Below, one piece after another: positions 6,666-12,856 of a stretch of 16,991 nt of DNA; within the stretch, counting starts at the first letter, position 1, and the number at the start of each line of letters is the position of its first letter. Below the pieces are notes generated by a model that was not told the origin of the DNA, did not search any database, and was given only the letters and a program-made list of their open reading frames with translations. This DNA comes from Neisseriaceae bacterium (GTDB lineage Bacteria > Pseudomonadota > Gammaproteobacteria > Burkholderiales > Neisseriaceae), in assembly GCA_030146285.1 (NCBI GenBank), contig JASLBZ010000157.1:1-16991 (forward strand), given 5' to 3'. A program made the position numbers and the translations under genes.

Positions 6666-6698
6666 CTGTTGCTCGATTGTGTTTGTTGGAGATTTTGT

Positions 6699-6941
6699 AT
6701 GCCTGTTTTAACCTTGTTGTTCCGTCCTTATTGCAGCTTGTGTCATGATATGTTGGCCAAGCTTAAGCCTTATCAAGAACAATATTCTTTTGAAATCAAT
6801 GTGATTGATGTTGATGAGGATGACGCTTTGGTTGAAAAATACAATGAATTGGTTCCTGTCCTTTTGTACGGAGAAACTGAAATTTGCCATTGGCATTTGG
6901 ATGAAAAACGATTGAGTGCATATTTGGCCACTTTCAGTTAA
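6699..6941 (+). CDS. Glutaredoxin-like small thiol protein (DUF836 type)
   Basis: 80 residues with a thioredoxin-fold pattern: strand MPVLTLLFRP, redox motif CSLC (12-15), a helix, strand FEINVIDVD (31-39), then VPVLLYG (52-58) with the expected cis-proline at P53. Such proteins carry out or sense dithiol/disulfide exchange in the cytosol; no specific partner is known for this subgroup. The ATG at 6699 is preferred because TTGGAGA lies at 6686-6692; the open frame extends ten codons upstream to 6669 without support. It sits directly upstream of lepA. Two further histidines and a cysteine near the C-terminus (EICHWH) are an unremarkable variation. Confidence 0.8.
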   Translation: MPVLTLLFRPYCSLCHDMLAKLKPYQEQYSFEINVIDVDEDDALVEKYNELVPVLLYGETEICHWHLDEKRLSAYLATFS

Positions 6942-6981
6942 AATCAATCCCCTAAATTCTTTCTTTTTCATCAACTCACCA

Positions 6982-7004
6982 CATTTTGTTGCAATTACAA
7001 AATG
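6982..7004 (+). promoter_or_regulatory. Inverted repeat in the lepA leader
   Basis: Perfect 8-bp arms CATTTTGT (6982-6989) and ACAAAATG (6997-7004) with a 7-base loop (TGCAATT), 29 bases before the lepA start. There is no T run suitable for a terminator. It may be a leader hairpin or a protein site. Confidence 0.3.
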
Positions 7005-7033
7005 GTTTTGTCCTGGACACTTATCACGAACTT

Positions 7034-8827
7034 ATGAAACATATTCGAAATTTTTCTATTATTGCCCACATCGACCATGGTAAATCAACTTTAGCCGACC
7101 GTTTTATTCAATACTGCGGGGGACTAGAAAACCGCGAAATGAGTTCTCAAGTATTGGATTCTATGGACATTGAAAAAGAGCGTGGTATTACCATTAAAGC
7201 GCAAACTGCTGCTTTAAACTACAAAGCCCGTGATGGTCAAATCTACAACTTAAATCTGATCGATACCCCAGGACACGTTGACTTCTCGTATGAAGTTTCT
7301 CGCTCATTGTCTGCTTGTGAAGGTGCGTTATTGGTCGTGGATGCTTCTCAAGGCGTTGAAGCACAAACGGTTGCTAATTGTTATACGGCATTGGACTTGG
7401 GTGTTGAAGTTATTCCTGTATTAAATAAAATTGATTTGCCTGCTGCTGAGCCTGAACGTGTGGCGCAAGAAATTGAAGATGTGATTGGAATTGAAGCCAC
7501 TGATGCGGTTAGAACATCTGCGAAAAGTGGCATTGGCTTAGAGGATGTTTTGGAAGAAGTGATTGCCAAAATACCAGCCCCCACTGGCGACCCTGAAGCA
7601 CCTGTTAAAGCCTTAATTATTGACTCATGGTTTGATAATTATGTGGGTGTGGTGATGCTTGTTCGTATGATTGATGGCGTATTAAAAGTTAAAGACAAAG
7701 TGCGCTTTATGGCAACCAAAGTCGAATCCTTGGTTGAACAAGTGGGTGTGTTTACCCCCAAATCGGTTCAGCGTTCTGAATTGCGTTCGGGTGAAGTGGG
7801 TTTCTTAATCACAGGCATTAAAGAGTTACAGGCTGCCAAAGTAGGTGACACTGTGACTTTGTCTAATCGTCCAGCACAGACAGCATTGCCAGGTTTTAAA
7901 GACGTACAATCTCAAGTTTTTGCAGGTTTGTATCCTGTAGAAAGCCATGACTATGATAATTTGCGTGATGCCTTAGAAAAGCTACAGCTGAATGATGCAT
8001 CGCTTCGCTATGAGCCAGAAGTTTCACAAGCCTTGGGTTTTGGCTTTCGCTGCGGTTTCTTAGGGCTTTTGCATTTGGAAATTGTGCAAGAGCGTTTAGA
8101 GCGTGAATTTGATATGGACTTGATTACCACGGCTCCAACGGTAATTTACCAAGTTCTATTAAAAGATGGTGAACAAATTCAAGTTGAAAACCCATCAAAA
8201 TTGCCTGAACTAGGTTACATTGAAACCATTTTTGAACCCATTATTGATGCCACCATTTTAGTGCCCCAAGAATATGTTGGTGCGGTGATGACATTGTGTA
8301 ATCAAAAACGTGGTATGCAAACGAATATGCAGTATATGGGTCGTCAAGTGATGTTAAGTTACGAATTGCCAATGAACGAAGTGGTCATGGATTTCTTTGA
8401 TAAATTAAAATCAACCAGTCGCGGCTATGCTTCACTTGATTATGATTTCAAAGAGTTCCGTGCAGGTCGTTTGGTGAAACTGGACATTCTGGTGAACGGC
8501 GAAAAAGTCGATGCCTTAAGCCTGATTGTACACAAAGATACCGCGCAATACCGTGGCCGTGAATTGGTTTCTAAAATGCGTGAATTGATTCCACGTCAAA
8601 TGTTTGACATTGCCATTCAGGCTGCTATTGGTGGTCAAATTATTTCGCGTGAAACGGTGAAAGCCTTGCGTAAAAACGTTTTGGCCAAATGTTATGGTGG
8701 CGATATTTCACGTAAGCGCAAATTGCTTGAGAAGCAAAAAGCCGGTAAGAAGCGCATGAAGCAAGTGGGTAACGTGGAGATTCCACAAGAAGCATTCTTG
8801 GCGATTTTACAAGTCGGAGACAAATAA
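7034..8827 (+). CDS. lepA: Elongation factor 4 (LepA), ribosome back-translocase GTPase
   Basis: 597 residues, the same length I recall for Neisseria LepA. LepA is a ribosome-binding GTPase involved in translation fidelity or initiation under stress. GTPase motifs: AHIDHGKST (11-19, P-loop), RGIT (50-53, switch I), DTPGH (77-81) and NKID (131-134). The EF-G-like domains and the LepA-specific C-terminal domain (KNVLAKCYGGDISRKRKLLEKQKAGKKRMKQVG) are complete. The start is the ATG at 7034 (MKHIRNFSIIAHIDHG), the universally conserved N-terminus; the frame opens 16 codons earlier but this is not conserved. No strong ribosome-binding site precedes it. lepB follows after two bases, so the two are translationally close, as in many proteobacteria. 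A DUS core (TTCAGGCTGC) lies within the gene at 8616-8625. Confidence 0.97.
   Translation: MKHIRNFSIIAHIDHGKSTLADRFIQYCGGLENREMSSQVLDSMDIEKERGITIKAQTAALNYKARDGQIYNLNLIDTPGHVDFSYEVSRSLSACEGALLVVDASQGVEAQTVANCYTALDLGVEVIPVLNKIDLPAAEPERVAQEIEDVIGIEATDAVRTSAKSGIGLEDVLEEVIAKIPAPTGDPEAPVKALIIDSWFDNYVGVVMLVRMIDGVLKVKDKVRFMATKVESLVEQVGVFTPKSVQRSELRSGEVGFLITGIKELQAAKVGDTVTLSNRPAQTALPGFKDVQSQVFAGLYPVESHDYDNLRDALEKLQLNDASLRYEPEVSQALGFGFRCGFLGLLHLEIVQERLEREFDMDLITTAPTVIYQVLLKDGEQIQVENPSKLPELGYIETIFEPIIDATILVPQEYVGAVMTLCNQKRGMQTNMQYMGRQVMLSYELPMNEVVMDFFDKLKSTSRGYASLDYDFKEFRAGRLVKLDILVNGEKVDALSLIVHKDTAQYRGRELVSKMRELIPRQMFDIAIQAAIGGQIISRETVKALRKNVLAKCYGGDISRKRKLLEKQKAGKKRMKQVGNVEIPQEAFLAILQVGDK
8616..8625 (-). 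repeat. DUS core inside lepA
   Basis: TTCAGGCTGC, the exact reverse complement of the 10-base core GCAGCCTGAA; the two outer bases differ from the 12-mer. It lies in an Ala/Gly-coding stretch, so chance occurrence is possible. Confidence 0.45.
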
Positions 8828-8829
8828 CC

Positions 8830-9816
8830 ATGTCAAATACCATGTTTTTTGGCGCCATCGCAGCATTCGTTGTTGGTTTGGTGATGTACCTAAAAAGCAA
8901 TAAAAAACGCCAAGAAAGCGGTGAGTGGTCCAATGTTTTGCAATGGGGCTATTTGTTAATGATGATTGGTGTCTTTGGCGTCATGGCCAAATTCATCAGC
9001 TTCACCGCTATTTTGTTAATTTTTACCGTGGGTACGGGCATCATTTATGGCATTGGTAAAGTACAGGCCAAAAACAAAACAAAAATGAAAGACCCTGCTG
9101 ACAATCATCTAATTGATTACATGAGCGGGTTTTTCCCCATTATTTTGATTGTATTTGTACTCAGAACCTTTGTTGCAGAACCATTTCAAATCCCATCAAG
9201 CTCAATGCGTCCTGGTTTGGTTGTGGGTGATTTCATTTTGGTGAAAAAATTCTCTTATGGCGTTCGTTTGCCGATTTTGAATACAGTGGTGATTCCGACT
9301 GGCAAAGTAGCACGTGGTGACGTTGCTGTGTTTAATTTTCCAGAGAATACCAGTATTAATTTCATTAAACGCATTGTTGCCATTCCAGGAGACACCATTG
9401 AATACAAGGATAAAAACCTCAGTATCAATGGGCAAGCGGTACCAACAGAATACGTTGGCGAAAACAGCTACTTAGAGCAAACCCAATATGGTATTAGTGA
9501 ATTGAGTATGGTTGAGCGTTCAGAACGTTTGGATGAACACAATTACCATACTTTTATCAATCCACAGTTTCCAAGTGTAATTCCACAATTGGTGCGCGAA
9601 ACATTTGCAGATAAAGACCAATGCGAATATTATGGTGCAAATGGATTCAAGTGTCAGGTTCCTGCTGGCAAGTATTTTGCCATGGGAGACAACCGAGACA
9701 ACAGTGAGGACAGCCGTTATTGGGGTTTTGTTGATGATTCTTTGTTGGTCGGAAAAGCATCTTTGGTTTGGATGAACTTCAAAGACCTGTCTCGTGTAGG
9801 TACTGCAATCCAGTAA
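8830..9816 (+). CDS. lepB: Signal peptidase I (leader peptidase)
   Basis: 328 residues, inner-membrane serine protease that removes signal peptides from exported proteins. Hydrophobic segments are visible at about 5-20, 38-74 (probably two helices) and 99-116. The active domain faces the periplasm: EPFQIPSSSMRPGLVVGDFI carries the nucleophile S125, INFIKRIVAIPGD carries the general base K180, and the family box GDNRDNSEDSRYWGFV is at 286-301. The 200-280 insertion with a cysteine pair (C265, C275) is like the E. coli-type enzyme. The ATG at 8830 has GGAG ten bases upstream, inside the end of lepA. The two-base gap to lepA indicates one transcription unit. A hairpin with a T-rich tail follows. 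Confidence 0.96.
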   Translation: MSNTMFFGAIAAFVVGLVMYLKSNKKRQESGEWSNVLQWGYLLMMIGVFGVMAKFISFTAILLIFTVGTGIIYGIGKVQAKNKTKMKDPADNHLIDYMSGFFPIILIVFVLRTFVAEPFQIPSSSMRPGLVVGDFILVKKFSYGVRLPILNTVVIPTGKVARGDVAVFNFPENTSINFIKRIVAIPGDTIEYKDKNLSINGQAVPTEYVGENSYLEQTQYGISELSMVERSERLDEHNYHTFINPQFPSVIPQLVRETFADKDQCEYYGANGFKCQVPAGKYFAMGDNRDNSEDSRYWGFVDDSLLVGKASLVWMNFKDLSRVGTAIQ

Positions 9817-9835
9817 CAACAGACAATGCAAGTGC

Positions 9836-9875
9836 AAGCACAGTAAGCATGTCTTACTGTGCTTTGTTCTTTTCA
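9836..9875 (+). terminator. Hairpin with T-rich tail between lepB and rnc
   Basis: 12-bp stem AAGCACAGTAAG (9836-9847) / CTTACTGTGCTT (9853-9864), five-base loop, then TTGTTCTTTTC. It probably terminates or attenuates lepB transcription. No convincing promoter lies between it and rnc. Confidence 0.7.
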
Positions 9876-9908
9876 GGCTAATTTGCCATTTTAGGAACAT
9901 AAAAAAAT

Positions 9909-10640
9909 ATGAATATTTTAGATAAAAAGATGGCGCAAAAGGCAAAAGCAAACCAGCTTGCGCTTGAGCGCCTACAAAAAAGAATTACCTATGTGTTTAA
10001 AGATGAGGCTTTGTTATTACAAGCATTAACCCATCGCAGTTTCAGCAGTAAAAACAATGAACGTTTTGAATTCATAGGTGATTCAATTTTAAATTACTCT
10101 GTCGCCAAAATGCTTTTTGAAGCTTTTCCTAAACTTAGCGAAGGTGAGTTATCTCGTTTTCGTGCTAACTTGGTAAACCAAGATACATTGGCTGAAATTG
10201 CAAATGAATTAGAATTGGGAGATGTTTTGTTTTTGGGCACGGGTGAGTTAAAAAGTGGTGGATTTCGCCGCCCATCCATTTTGTCTGATGCCATGGAAGC
10301 CATGTTTGCTGCCATTAGCTTTGACAGTGATTTTTTACAAGCAGAACAAATTATTCGTGGCTTGTATGCTGAGCGTGTTCGCACCATTGATATTAATACG
10401 CAAAGCAAAGACTCGAAGACTTTATTACAGGAAGCCTTACAAGCCAGCCGCTTACCATTACCTAAGTACCGAATCGTGGAGCAAAAAGGTGAAGCACATG
10501 AACAGGTTTTTGTGGTGGAATGCGACTTGGGTGAGTTAGGACATCAAACACATGCCTCAGCCCACAGCCGACGATTAGCAGAACAAATGGCGGCCAAAGA
10601 AGCATTGAACTATTTACAATCATTAGCAAAAAAGAATTAA
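9909..10640 (+). CDS. rnc: Ribonuclease III
   Basis: 243 residues. Cuts double-stranded RNA in rRNA processing and mRNA turnover. The nuclease signature NERFEFIGDSILN is at 50-62 with catalytic E54 and D58; the second acidic pair lies in ILSDAMEAMF (D127, E130). A double-stranded RNA-binding domain occupies about 165-240 (DSKTLLQEALQAS ... SRRLAEQMAAKEAL). The ATG at 9909 has AGGAAC eleven bases upstream; an in-frame Met at residue 8 is less well placed. Compared with the 226-residue E. coli enzyme there is a basic N-terminal extension of about 16 residues (DKKMAQKAKANQLALERLQKR). era follows, the classic rnc-era order. The hairpin before the gene could be an RNase III target for self-control, though its stem is short. 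Confidence 0.96.
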   Translation: MNILDKKMAQKAKANQLALERLQKRITYVFKDEALLLQALTHRSFSSKNNERFEFIGDSILNYSVAKMLFEAFPKLSEGELSRFRANLVNQDTLAEIANELELGDVLFLGTGELKSGGFRRPSILSDAMEAMFAAISFDSDFLQAEQIIRGLYAERVRTIDINTQSKDSKTLLQEALQASRLPLPKYRIVEQKGEAHEQVFVVECDLGELGHQTHASAHSRRLAEQMAAKEALNYLQSLAKKN

Positions 10641-10648
10641 GGAACAGC

Positions 10649-11536
10649 ATGCAAAATACTGATTTTCGTTGTGGGTTTGTAGCCATTGTTGGTCGACCTA
10701 ACGTTGGTAAATCAACCCTGATGAACCATTTAATTGGCCAAAAAATCAGCATTACCTCGAAAAAAGCACAAACAACTCGTCATAAAGTAACGGGCATTTA
10801 TACAGACGAAACAACCCAATTTGTCTTTGTTGACACCCCAGGTTTTCAGACCTACCACCGCAATGCTTTAAATGATCGTTTGAATCAAAACGTGACCGAA
10901 GCCATTCATGGTGTGGATGCCATTGCATTTGTGGTAGAAGCGATGCGTTTTACCGATGCAGACAGAACCGTGCTTGCACAATTGCCAAAAGACACGCCAG
11001 TTGTTTTGGTGGTGAATAAGCTAGACAAAGCCAAAGACCGCATGGCTTTAAAAGCCTTTATTGATGAAATTTTGGCTTATTATGAATTTGCCGGTTATGA
11101 AGTGGTCAGTGCCAAACATGGTCAGCGCATTCATGATTTATTGAATAAATTGCGTGGATTCTTGCCACAAGGTGAACCTTTGTATCCAGAAGACATGGTA
11201 ACGGACAAAAGTAGCCGTTTCTTGGCCATGGAGATTGTGCGCGAAAAACTATTCCGTTACATGGGTGAAGAATTGCCATATTCAATGAATGTGGAAGTCG
11301 AGGCTTTTGAAGAAGAGCCAGGCCTTTATAGCATTTTTATTGCAGTTTTGGTTGACCGTGACAATCAAAAAGGCATGGTTATTGGCAAAAATGGCGAGAA
11401 ATTGAAAAAAATCTCGACTGAAGCTCGCCTGGACATGGAAGCATTATTCCAAACCAAAGTTTTCTTAAAAGTATGGGTCAAAGTGAAATCTGGTTGGGCT
11501 GATGACATTCGTTTTTTAAACGAATTGGGTTTGTAA
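10649..11536 (+). CDS. era: GTPase Era, 30S subunit assembly
   Basis: 295 residues. Era binds the 3' end of 16S rRNA and couples ribosome assembly to growth. GTPase motifs: GRPNVGKST (15-23), TTRH (42-45), DTPG (62-65), NKLD (123-126) and SAK (G5). The C-terminal KH domain is present (GMVIGKNGEKLKKI, about 247-260). The start ATG at 10649 is preceded by AAGGAA that overlaps the rnc stop codon, eight bases between genes, so rnc and era are one operon. It is followed by a DUS and a terminator. Complete and full length for the family. Confidence 0.97.
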   Translation: MQNTDFRCGFVAIVGRPNVGKSTLMNHLIGQKISITSKKAQTTRHKVTGIYTDETTQFVFVDTPGFQTYHRNALNDRLNQNVTEAIHGVDAIAFVVEAMRFTDADRTVLAQLPKDTPVVLVVNKLDKAKDRMALKAFIDEILAYYEFAGYEVVSAKHGQRIHDLLNKLRGFLPQGEPLYPEDMVTDKSSRFLAMEIVREKLFRYMGEELPYSMNVEVEAFEEEPGLYSIFIAVLVDRDNQKGMVIGKNGEKLKKISTEARLDMEALFQTKVFLKVWVKVKSGWADDIRFLNELGL

Positions 11537-11545
11537 TTTTATTAC

Positions 11546-11557
11546 AGGCAGCCTGAA
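11546..11557 (+). repeat. DNA uptake sequence, AGGCAGCCTGAA
   Basis: Exact 12-mer AGGCAGCCTGAA, ten bases after the era stop and seven bases before a terminator stem. The 12-mer matches the dialect I recall as the Kingella-type DUS. It supports assignment to the Neisseriaceae and natural competence in this lineage. Confidence 0.8.
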
Positions 11558-11563
11558 GCCATA

Positions 11564-11602
11564 AAAAGCCAATATACTGTGACGGTACATTGGCTTTTCT
11601 TA
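11564..11602 (+). terminator. Rho-independent terminator of rnc-era
   Basis: Outer stem AAAAGCCAAT (11564-11573) / ATTGGCTTTT (11589-11598), 15-base loop in which TAC and GTA can pair, followed by CTTATC. The T run is within the stem's right arm. Confidence 0.75.
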
Positions 11603-11692
11603 TCCATGCGATTGTATTGAAAATAGGGTTGATTGTGCTTTTGTAGGGTCAGAACAAATGGTACATTTTTACGGGTTGTTATTGGGGGTTTT

Positions 11693-12076
11693 ATGAAATT
11701 CGTGGTTATTTTGATGCCTTTGTTATTGGCTTTGTCGGGTTGTTATGGTCGCGAAGATGCCCAAGAGCACCAATACATTGCACAGTCAAAAATGGTGCTT
11801 CAAGAGCGGCTAGCACCGCTAGGCAAAGTTGAGTTTGGTCAAATTGAGTTTTATGCTCGTCAAAATGATCATTACATGGCCATTTGTGGTGAATACCAAT
11901 TCATAGAGGATGCGGCTCATCAAAAAGAGGACATGAAACACTTTATTTTGACGCACACTGGTGCAGGTGAAAGTAACAATATTCCCATTTCGCAATGGAA
12001 GTCTTTAATTGGTCAAATTAATGGCGTTACTGAAGTTGATGTAGATACAGCATATCGACAATATTGTACCAATTGA
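11693..12076 (+). CDS. Hypothetical small lipoprotein
   Basis: 127 residues. The N-terminus MKFVVILMPLLLALSGC is a clear lipoprotein signal: basic residue, hydrophobic core, lipobox LSGC with lipidated C17. The mature part is about 110 residues, with two further cysteines (ICGEYQF and the near-terminal YCTN) that could form a disulfide in the periplasm. The region LGKVEFGQIEFYARQNDHYMAICGEY looks like one compact domain. I do not recognise a family. The frame opens upstream at 11633, but the ATG at 11693 with GGGGG starting at 11684 gives a proper signal sequence. It stands alone between two terminators, so it must have its own promoter in 11603-11692. Function not assigned. Confidence 0.7.
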   Translation: MKFVVILMPLLLALSGCYGREDAQEHQYIAQSKMVLQERLAPLGKVEFGQIEFYARQNDHYMAICGEYQFIEDAAHQKEDMKHFILTHTGAGESNNIPISQWKSLIGQINGVTEVDVDTAYRQYCTN

Positions 12077-12087
12077 TATCGTTAAAC

Positions 12088-12128
12088 AATCAGGCAATGC
12101 TCACAGAAGGGCATCGCCTGATTTTTTT
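12088..12128 (+). terminator. Rho-independent terminator of the lipoprotein gene
   Basis: AATCAGGC (12088-12095) pairs with GCCTGATT (12116-12123); ATGC (12097-12100) pairs with GCAT (12111-12114) around one A/C mismatch. A T run follows (12122-12128). Confidence 0.85.
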
Positions 12129-12178
12129 GAATGCTGAGTTGGTCTAATAACCCTGCTATTTTTTCAATCTGTTAGTGA

Positions 12179-12445
12179 TTACTTAAACAAATCTTTAACT
12201 TTACCAAAAATACCATCAAGTGCTTCAGATGCAGCATCCGATGCAGAGTCACTCAATGATTGGCTTAATTCATCAATCTTACCCTTAGCTGATTCAATGA
12301 ATTCACCACCAGCATCCGTAATTTGTTGTGGGATATCACCCAACGAATCAACTGATATGTCTTTTAAGCCATCAAGATTGATGCTATCTAATCCTGAAGT
12401 TACTTGCTCTTTGATTTCTTCGATTTTTTGTGTGATGTTGTCCAT
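12179..12445 (-). CDS. Hypothetical small acidic protein, helical
   Basis: 88 residues from the ATG at 12443-12445 (MDNITQKIEEIKEQ), preceded by AGGA. Strongly acidic: I count 19 Asp/Glu and 8 Lys, no Arg, Cys, His or Trp. Periodic hydrophobic residues suggest a set of amphipathic helices (ITQKIEEIKEQVTSGL; IDELSQSLSDSASDAASEAL; GIFGKVKDLF). The middle has the repeated motif DGLKDISVDSLGDI. There is no signal peptide or membrane segment. I recognise no family. The frame opens 17 codons earlier at 12496 without support. A plausible promoter (TTGATT-16-TATTAT) precedes it. It stands alone and convergent with the lipoprotein gene. A granule-surface or stress role is imaginable but unsupported. 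Confidence 0.6.
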   Translation of the reverse strand: MDNITQKIEEIKEQVTSGLDSINLDGLKDISVDSLGDIPQQITDAGGEFIESAKGKIDELSQSLSDSASDAASEALDGIFGKVKDLFK

Positions 12446-12472
12446 AAGGATTCCTGTTCTATTAAGATTGAC

Positions 12473-12500
12473 ATAATATCGTATATTAAGAAGCAATCAA
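12473..12500 (-). promoter_or_regulatory. Predicted promoter of the small acidic protein gene
   Basis: On the minus strand TTGATT (complement of 12495-12500), 16-base spacer, TATTAT (complement of 12473-12478). The -10 ends 28 bases before the start codon. Confidence 0.5.
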
Positions 12501-12724
12501 ACCAACAATTGAGGCGATTAGTTGTTTTGGAGGTGAGTAAAAGAAAATACAGTGATCAGTTGACTGGCCACGTACCAAAGATAGCATCATTGAAAATGAA
12601 GGAGTCTGGGGACGGCAAGAGAGTTGTTTGAACTGATGAAGTTAGTACCAAAAATGGATAAAGTGTTATTTATTCTGAAATAAGCTGATTGAGTATAAAA
12701 TTTACATCAAAAAATAGATATTCA
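12501..12724 (+). other. Non-genic stretch with a 32-codon reading frame
   Basis: Between two promoters I see no complete gene. A frame from GTG 12533 to the stop at 12629-12631 would encode 32 residues starting VSKRKYSDQL, a beginning like that of some insertion-sequence OrfA proteins, but the rest matches nothing I know. GGAG lies too close to the GTG to act as its ribosome site. It could be a decayed fragment or noise. Confidence 0.2.
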
Positions 12725-12753
12725 TTGGGATTTACCCCATGTAATGTTAAAAT
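12725..12753 (+). promoter_or_regulatory. Predicted promoter of prfC
   Basis: TTGGGA (12725-12730), 17-base spacer, TAAAAT (12748-12753), followed by CTTGCAT, the same extension as at the icd promoter. TTAAAATCTTG repeats 15 bases later (12762-12772). An AGTTCA / TGAACT dyad with a 4-base gap lies just downstream at 12775-12790. The leader to the prfC start would be about 95 bases. Confidence 0.45.
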
Positions 12754-12856
12754 CTTGCATCTTAAAATCTTGTCAGTTCAAGTGTGAACTTTACGAGATG
12801 ATGCTAAATATTTTTTGTGTGCGCGTTGGTGTACACAATTTCAAAAAAGACAATTT

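Noticed and set aside
7826..7842. A further DUS near ACAGGCTGCC in lepA
   Set aside because: The central 12-mer differs at two positions, so it may be chance.
8640..8933. 97-residue open frame on the minus strand over the lepA-lepB junction
   Set aside because: Antisense to two conserved genes and without its own signals.
9872..9883. Degenerate DUS TTCAGGCTAATT before rnc
   Set aside because: Only the first eight bases match; too weak to call.
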